Source: DASZQY01 sp035548515 (GTDB lineage: Bacteria; Pseudomonadota; Alphaproteobacteria; Rhizobiales; Kaistiaceae). Taken from it: DNA of 64,000 bases. The notes under the pieces were generated by a model, which was given only the letters and a program-made list of their open reading frames with translations, ran no database searches and was not told the DNA's origin. Positions within the stretch are counted from its first letter, which is position 1; the number at the start of each line of letters is the position of its first letter. Positions 59,215 to 64,000 of this stretch are shown piece after piece. The stretch is taken from contig DASZSW010000021.1 in NCBI GenBank assembly GCA_035548515.1, forward strand, positions 49,085 through 113,084, written 5' to 3'. The translations under genes and the position numbers were made by a program.

Positions 59215-61071
59215 TTACGCCACCGCCCGTCGGCTCTTCCGGACCTCTGCCAGCAGCAACGCGAGAGCGGCGGGCGTGACACCCTCGATGCGCCCCGCCT
59301 GCCCCAGCGTCGCCGGTCGGACGGCGGCGAGCTTCTCCCGGATCTCATTCGACAGTCCTTCCACGGCCCGATAATCGATCGCAGGCAGGGCCACGGAATC
59401 GTCCTTCCGCAGGCTGGCAATGTCGGCGTCCTGGCGATCGAGGTACACCGAATACTTCGCCTCTATCTCGATCTGTTCGGATACGAATCGATCCAGTGCT
59501 CCGAATTGAGGCCAGACCCGCGCCAGCTCCGGCCAACCGATATCCGGCCGGGCCAGCAGCTCGTATGCCGTCCGCCTGACGCCGTCGCGGTTGAGGTGGA
59601 TGCCGTGCCGTTCCGCCTCGTTCGGCGTCAGGCTGAGGCCCTGCAACAAGCCCCTCGCCTCCTCCAGCCGGCACATCTTCGCGCCGAAAGAAGCCGCACG
59701 CGCAGCGCCAACCACGCCCGTTTCGATGCCAAGCTGGGTCAGGCGCTGGTCGGCGTTATCGGCCCGGAGCGACAGCCGGTATTCCGCCCGCGAAGTGAAC
59801 ATCCGGTAGGGCTCCGAGACGCCCCGGGTGACCAGGTCATCGATGAGGACGCCGACGTATCCTTCCGACCGGCCAATCATCACGCCATCGCCGCCGCCTG
59901 CCAGCCGCGCCGCGTTGATGCCGGCCAGTAGGCCCTGCGCCGCCGCCTCCTCATAGCCAGTGGTGCCGTTGATCTGCCCGGCGAGAAACAGGCCGACGAC
60001 CGCCTTCGTTTCCAGCGTTGGCTTCAGCTCCCGCGGATCGATGTGGTCGTACTCGATCGCGTATCCCGGGCGAACGATGCGGGCGTTCTCCAAGCCGGGA
60101 ATCGAGGCGACAACGGCTTTTTGGACGTCTTCGGGCAGCGAGGTCGAAATCCCGTTCGGGTAGACGGTGTCATCGTCCAGCCCCTCAGGCTCGAGGAAAA
60201 TCTGGTGGCCGTTCCGCTCGCCGAAGCGGACCACTTTGTCCTCGATCGACGGGCAATAGCGCGGCCCGCGGCTTTTGATGTCGCCGGAGTACATGGGCGA
60301 CCGACCGATATTGGCCGTGATGATCGCATGCGTCTCTGCGGTGGTGCGGGTGATATGGCAGACAACCTGCGGCGTCGTTATCGCGGTGGTCATGGTCGAA
60401 AACGGCTCCGGCGGCTCGTCGCCAAGCTGACGCTCCAGCCTGTCCCAGGCGATCGTCTTGCCATCGAGTCGCGGCGGCGTTCCTGTCTTGAGCCGCCCCA
60501 TGCGCAGTGCCAAACCTTCGAGGGTCTTCGCCAGCCCGATCGACGGCTTTTCGCCGACCCGGCCGGCGGGGATCTTCAATTCGCCGATATGGATGAGCCC
60601 GCGGAGGAAGGTGCCGGTGGTGATGACCACCGCTCCGGCGGACAATTGGCGTCCGTCGGCCAGGACGACGCCGGCGACGCGCCCATTGCTGAGTGCGAGG
60701 TCCTCTACCTCGGCCTCGACGATCGTCAGATTGGGCTGCTCACGCAAAATACCTTGAACCGCCGCTCTGTAGAGCTTGCGGTCTGCCTGCGCCCTTGGCC
60801 CACGGACCGCCGGCCCCTTGCGGCGATTGAGGACGCGGAACTGGATACCGGCGCGATCGGCCGCCACGCCCATAATTCCGTCGAGCGCGTCTATCTCGCG
60901 AACCAGGTGGCCCTTGCCCAAACCGCCGATCGCCGGGTTACACGACATAGCCCCAACCGTCGCGAAGGAATGCGTAACCAACGCCGTCCGCGCGCCCATG
61001 CGGGCGGCAGCGGCGGCGGCCTCGGTGCCGGCATGGCCGCCGCCAATGACGATGACGTCGAAATCGCTCAT
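59215..61071 (-). CDS. mnmG: tRNA uridine-5-carboxymethylaminomethyl modification enzyme MnmG (GidA)
   Basis: MnmG with MnmE makes 5-carboxymethylaminomethyl-uridine at tRNA wobble position 34. The 618-residue FAD protein has DVIVIGGGHAGTEAAAAAARMGA (FAD loop), SCNPAIGGLGKGHLVREIDALDG, GTFLRGLIHIGE, LKTGTPPRLDGKTI, YCPSIEDKVVRF, GLFLAGQINGTTGYEEAAAQGLLAGINAA and a C-terminal NLRKDD-type tail (IASLRKDDSVALP). A parS site separates it from mnmE. It leads the rsmG-parA-parB run. Confidence 0.97.
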   Translation of the reverse strand: MSDFDVIVIGGGHAGTEAAAAAARMGARTALVTHSFATVGAMSCNPAIGGLGKGHLVREIDALDGIMGVAADRAGIQFRVLNRRKGPAVRGPRAQADRKLYRAAVQGILREQPNLTIVEAEVEDLALSNGRVAGVVLADGRQLSAGAVVITTGTFLRGLIHIGELKIPAGRVGEKPSIGLAKTLEGLALRMGRLKTGTPPRLDGKTIAWDRLERQLGDEPPEPFSTMTTAITTPQVVCHITRTTAETHAIITANIGRSPMYSGDIKSRGPRYCPSIEDKVVRFGERNGHQIFLEPEGLDDDTVYPNGISTSLPEDVQKAVVASIPGLENARIVRPGYAIEYDHIDPRELKPTLETKAVVGLFLAGQINGTTGYEEAAAQGLLAGINAARLAGGGDGVMIGRSEGYVGVLIDDLVTRGVSEPYRMFTSRAEYRLSLRADNADQRLTQLGIETGVVGAARAASFGAKMCRLEEARGLLQGLSLTPNEAERHGIHLNRDGVRRTAYELLARPDIGWPELARVWPQFGALDRFVSEQIEIEAKYSVYLDRQDADIASLRKDDSVALPAIDYRAVEGLSNEIREKLAAVRPATLGQAGRIEGVTPAALALLLAEVRKSRRAVA

Positions 61072-61116
61072 GGCGCGGGGATAGCCGGGAAGGGGAGTTG
61101 GGTCAAAGCCAACCGG

Positions 61117-61132
61117 TGTTTCACGTGAAACA
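61117..61132. promoter_or_regulatory. parS centromere site between mnmG and mnmE
   Basis: A second exact TGTTTCACGTGAAACA palindrome, here in the 67-bp gap between mnmE's stop and mnmG's start. Together with the site in rsmG it forms part of a parS cluster next to parAB, as is normal near bacterial chromosome origins. Confidence 0.95.
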
Positions 61133-61138
61133 TGGAAC

Positions 61139-62464
61139 TCACTTCCCGATACAGAAATCCCGGAAGATCACGTCCAGAAGGTCCTCGACGTCGATCCGCC
61201 CAGTGATCCGCGCCAGGAAATCCGAGGCCCTGCGCAAATCCTCGGCGCGGATTTCCAGGGGACTTGTCCCCGCTGCACGTGCAGATGCAAGAGCAGCAAC
61301 TGCATCACGGACTGCAACGCGGTGACGCGATCGGGTGATAAGCGGCGACTCGGCGGCCGGCAGGCCTGCAAGCACCTTGTCAGTCATCATCGCGACCAGC
61401 TCCGGCAGGCCATCGCCACTGGCCGACGAGACGCAGGCATGGAAACCAGCCGTACGCCGGGATCGTTCGGCGTCCGAATCGATGAGGTCGATTTTGGTCG
61501 CGACTCGCACGGCGCCGTGGGGTGGGGTGAGACCGGGGGCAGGGGCGGTGACATCCACCAGCCACAGCACCAGATCCGCGCCGGCGGCGCGAGCCTCAGC
61601 CCGCCTGATGCCCTCTCGCTCGACCGCGCCTTCCGCCGCGCGCAAGCCGGCGGTATCGACCATTGTGACGGGGTAGCCGCCGAGGTCGAGGCGGACTTCG
61701 ATGAGATCGCGCGTGGTCCCAGGCTCGGGAGTGACGATCGCCACGTCGCGCCTCGCGATGGCGTTGAGCAGGCTCGACTTGCCGGCGTTCGGCGCGCCGA
61801 GGATCACAATCTCGGCGCCGTCCCGGATGCGTTCTCCACGCCCATCGGCGAGATGGTCAACCATCTCCTTTTCCAGCGCGGCGACGGTGTCCCATGCCTG
61901 GACACTAACTGAGCCCGGCACGTCGGCTTCGTCCGGAAAGTCGAGCTCCGCCTCGATAAGCGCGCGCGCGTGCACGAGCTTTTCACGCCAGCCCTCGTAG
62001 AGCCGCCCAAGAGCACCATCGGCCTGATGCAGGGCCTGGCGGCGCTGGGCCTCCGTTTCGGCATAAACAAGATCGGCCAGGCCCTCGACCTGAGTGAGGT
62101 CCATCTTGCCGTTGGAAAATGCGCGCCGGGTGAACTCGCCAGCCTCGGCCGGCCGAAAGCCGGGAAGGGCCTCCAGCGCGCCGAGGAGGGCGGCAACCAC
62201 GGCCCGGCCGCCGTGGATGTGAAATTCAGCCACGTCCTCACCGGTAAAGCTGCCCGGCGCCGGAAAGAAGACTACCAGCCCATGGTCCAACGTATTCCCG
62301 TCGGTTCCCCTGATGGAATGCAGGCCCAGCCTACGTGGTTCCGGAATCGAATCGATCAGCGTTTCGAGTCCGAATCGGACGTTAGGGCCCGACACGCGCA
62401 CCACCGCCACGCCGGCAGGCGGCGGTCCACTGGACAGCGCGAAAATCGTATCGGCGGCGGACAT
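61139..62464 (-). CDS. mnmE: tRNA modification GTPase MnmE (TrmE)
   Basis: MnmE is the G-protein partner of MnmG. The 441-residue protein begins MSAADTIFALSSGPPPAGVAVVRVSGP, has GGRAVVAALLGALEALPGFRPAEAGEFTRRAFSNGKMDLTQ in the tetrahydrofolate-binding domain, GTPase loop GAPNAGKSSLLNAI, TPEPGTTRDLIEV, DTAGLR and ends in CIGK with the catalytic Cys438. The ATG at 62464 is the family start. It reads toward mnmG and is divergent from the DUF255 gene. Confidence 0.97.
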   Translation of the reverse strand: MSAADTIFALSSGPPPAGVAVVRVSGPNVRFGLETLIDSIPEPRRLGLHSIRGTDGNTLDHGLVVFFPAPGSFTGEDVAEFHIHGGRAVVAALLGALEALPGFRPAEAGEFTRRAFSNGKMDLTQVEGLADLVYAETEAQRRQALHQADGALGRLYEGWREKLVHARALIEAELDFPDEADVPGSVSVQAWDTVAALEKEMVDHLADGRGERIRDGAEIVILGAPNAGKSSLLNAIARRDVAIVTPEPGTTRDLIEVRLDLGGYPVTMVDTAGLRAAEGAVEREGIRRAEARAAGADLVLWLVDVTAPAPGLTPPHGAVRVATKIDLIDSDAERSRRTAGFHACVSSASGDGLPELVAMMTDKVLAGLPAAESPLITRSRHRVAVRDAVAALASARAAGTSPLEIRAEDLRRASDFLARITGRIDVEDLLDVIFRDFCIGK

Positions 62465-62558
62465 GACGCGGCGACGCATCCACCTTTGACGATCGAAACG
62501 CAAGACCCGCAGCCGCCACGAGTGACGCCGGACACTTCGCTCCGCTATCTACCGTCCC

Positions 62559-64000
62559 ATGAGCGAAAATCTGCTTCGCCTCGAGGCGAGCCCGTACTTG
62601 CTCCAGCACAAGGACAATCCTGTGCACTGGCGGCCGTGGGGACCGGCGGCGCTTGCTGAGGCGAGGGCGGCGAACAAGCCGATCCTGCTGTCGGTCGGAT
62701 ATGCCGCCTGCCACTGGTGCCACGTGATGGCCCACGAAAGCTTCGAGGACCAGGCGACCGCCGACGTGATGAACCGCCTGTTCGTCTCGATCAAAGTCGA
62801 CCGGGAGGAACGGCCCGACATCGACCAGATCTACATGACCGCGCTCCATGCTCTCGGAGAGCAGGGCGGCTGGCCGCTGACGATGTTCCTGACGCCGGAT
62901 GGCGAGCCGATCTGGGGTGGCACGTATTTCCCGCCCTCCGCCCGCTACGGCCGGCCGGGCTTTCGCGACATCATGGAGGAGGTGGCGCGCCTCTTCCGTG
63001 AGGAGCCGGCGAAGATCGCGCAGAACCGCGACTTCCTCCTGACGCAGCTCAAGCAGCCGCCGGCGCCGGGTGACATGCCCGTCGACCGCGCGCTCCTCGA
63101 CCAGGGTTCCGAACGTCTGCTCGGCCTCATGGACACAGAACACGGCGGCACGCGCGGCGCGCCGAAGTTTCCGCAGGCAAGCCTGCTCGAGCTGCTGTGG
63201 CGCGCCGGGCTCCGCACCCGCGACCGGCGCTATCACGACACCGTCCTGCTGACGCTCCGCGAGATCAGCGCCGGCGGCATCTACGACCACATTGGCGGCG
63301 GCTTCGCGCGCTACTCGACCGACGCACGCTGGCTCGTCCCGCACTTCGAGAAGATGCTCTACGACAACGCCATGCTCGCCCGCTCCTACGTGGACGCCTT
63401 CGCGGCCACGCGCGACGAGCGGTTCAAGGACGTGGCGGACGGGATCTTCACCTGGGCGCTGCGCGAGATGCAGGACCCGGCGGGCGGCTTCTTCTCGGCG
63501 CTCGACGCGGACAGCGAGGGCGTCGAGGGGAAGTTCTACGTCTGGACGCCGAGCGAGACGGCGGCGGTCCTGGGCGCGAAGCGCGCGGAGCTGTTCGACC
63601 ACGCCTACGACATCACGGCCGCCGGCAACTGGGAGCACGGCCGCAGCATCCCGCGCCTCACGCTCTCGCGCGCGAACCCGCGCGACTACGCCGAGGACCG
63701 CGCGAAGCTCTACGAGGTGCGCCGGAAGCGCGTCTGGCCGGGGCTCGACGACAAGGTCCTCACCTCGTGGAACGGCCTCATGATCGGGGCGCTCGCGCGC
63801 GGGTTCGAGGTGCTCGGGCAGGGGCCGCTCGCCGCCGGCGCGGCCGACGTCGCGAGGGGAGCGCGGCTGCGCGAGGCCGCCGAGCGCGCGGCGAGCTTCT
63901 TCCTCGAGAAGATGCGCGGCCCGGACGGGCGCCTCCTGCGCTCGTACCGGCGCGGCGAGGCGGGCCTCATGGCGTACCTCGAGGACTACGCGTTCCTCGC
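62559..64000 (+). CDS. DUF255/YyaL-type thioredoxin-fold and glycosidase-like protein (partial)
   Basis: An open frame from ATG 62559 to the window edge (480 codons, 3' end missing). It reads MSENLLRLEASPYLLQHKDN, then KPILLSVGYAACHWCHVM (the DUF255 thioredoxin-like active region), FVSIKVDREERPDIDQIYM, GWPLTMFLTPDGEPIWGGTYF, and the alpha-toroid region GGIYDHIGGGFARYSTDARWLVPHFEKMLYDNAMLA and GGFFSALDADSEG. Function is unknown. The last few hundred bases are markedly more G+C-rich than the start, with almost only G/C third positions. Confidence 0.9.
   Translation, partial: MSENLLRLEASPYLLQHKDNPVHWRPWGPAALAEARAANKPILLSVGYAACHWCHVMAHESFEDQATADVMNRLFVSIKVDREERPDIDQIYMTALHALGEQGGWPLTMFLTPDGEPIWGGTYFPPSARYGRPGFRDIMEEVARLFREEPAKIAQNRDFLLTQLKQPPAPGDMPVDRALLDQGSERLLGLMDTEHGGTRGAPKFPQASLLELLWRAGLRTRDRRYHDTVLLTLREISAGGIYDHIGGGFARYSTDARWLVPHFEKMLYDNAMLARSYVDAFAATRDERFKDVADGIFTWALREMQDPAGGFFSALDADSEGVEGKFYVWTPSETAAVLGAKRAELFDHAYDITAAGNWEHGRSIPRLTLSRANPRDYAEDRAKLYEVRRKRVWPGLDDKVLTSWNGLMIGALARGFEVLGQGPLAAGAADVARGARLREAAERAASFFLEKMRGPDGRLLRSYRRGEAGLMAYLEDYAFL

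Noticed and set aside
1..64000. CRISPR arrays, insertion sequences, prophage or rRNA genes
   Set aside because: No regular spaced repeats, transposase or integrase motifs, phage structural genes or rRNA sequence were found on either strand.

Overview
The window is high-GC chromosomal DNA from an alphaproteobacterium, most likely of the order Hyphomicrobiales (Rhizobiales). The evidence is the gene set: an imuA-imuB-dnaE2 mutasome behind a GAAC-N7-GAAC LexA box, rsmB followed by a heparinase-family gene and purH, mnmE-mnmG-rsmG-parA-parB with perfect parS sites, leuS-lptE-holA, and glnK-amtB behind a sigma-54-type promoter. The rsmG-parAB-parS end suggests a position near the chromosomal replication origin. 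No insertion sequence, prophage, CRISPR array or rRNA operon is visible. One tRNA-Gly(GCC) gene is present.

Layout. 0-15.8 kb is mostly housekeeping: hemD (partial) and hemC; tsaD-gpsA and an EVE protein; a secreted polysaccharide deacetylase; acetyl-CoA synthetase with a Popeye-like cyclic-nucleotide-binding membrane protein; a secreted nuclease; htpX-rsmB; a heparinase-family protein; purH; and a TPR/glycosyltransferase-like protein. 15.8-25.8 kb has two LemA loci (lemA with two TPM-domain genes, and lemA with an M48 protease) flanking the SOS mutasome operon. 25.8-31.6 kb is accessory metabolism: a citryl-CoA-lyase-like protein coupled to a CoA ligase, a GST, a VOC protein, a flavin reductase, and small membrane proteins.

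31.8-39.3 kb holds tRNA-Gly, a YbaK-type deacylase, CnoX-type thioredoxin/TPR protein, a LON-domain protein, a Trm112-like peptide, a MarR regulator with an operator abutting its start codon, a UbiH-type hydroxylase, an acyl-CoA thioesterase and the glnK-amtB ammonium module. 39.4-44.4 kb is the most distinctive part: a tight four-gene cassette of a BcsS-family outer-membrane protein, an Alg8-type mannuronan synthase, an Alg44-like membrane protein and an AlgL-type alginate lyase. The remaining known alginate genes (algD, K, E, G, X, I, J, F) are absent from the window. It looks like a minimal polyuronate exopolysaccharide system with a substituted outer-membrane component.

44.4-64 kb holds ftsK-lolA, a cyclic-nucleotide-binding protein with an OmpR-type regulator, an L,D-transpeptidase, yggS, leuS-lptE-(unknown periplasmic protein)-holA, a TetR-controlled pair of small membrane proteins, parB-parA-rsmG-mnmG-mnmE with two parS sites, and a truncated DUF255 thioredoxin-like gene. 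That last gene becomes markedly more G+C-rich toward the window edge.

Several small genes (27, 48, 51 and 79 codons) were found by reading intergenic DNA and are listed separately.
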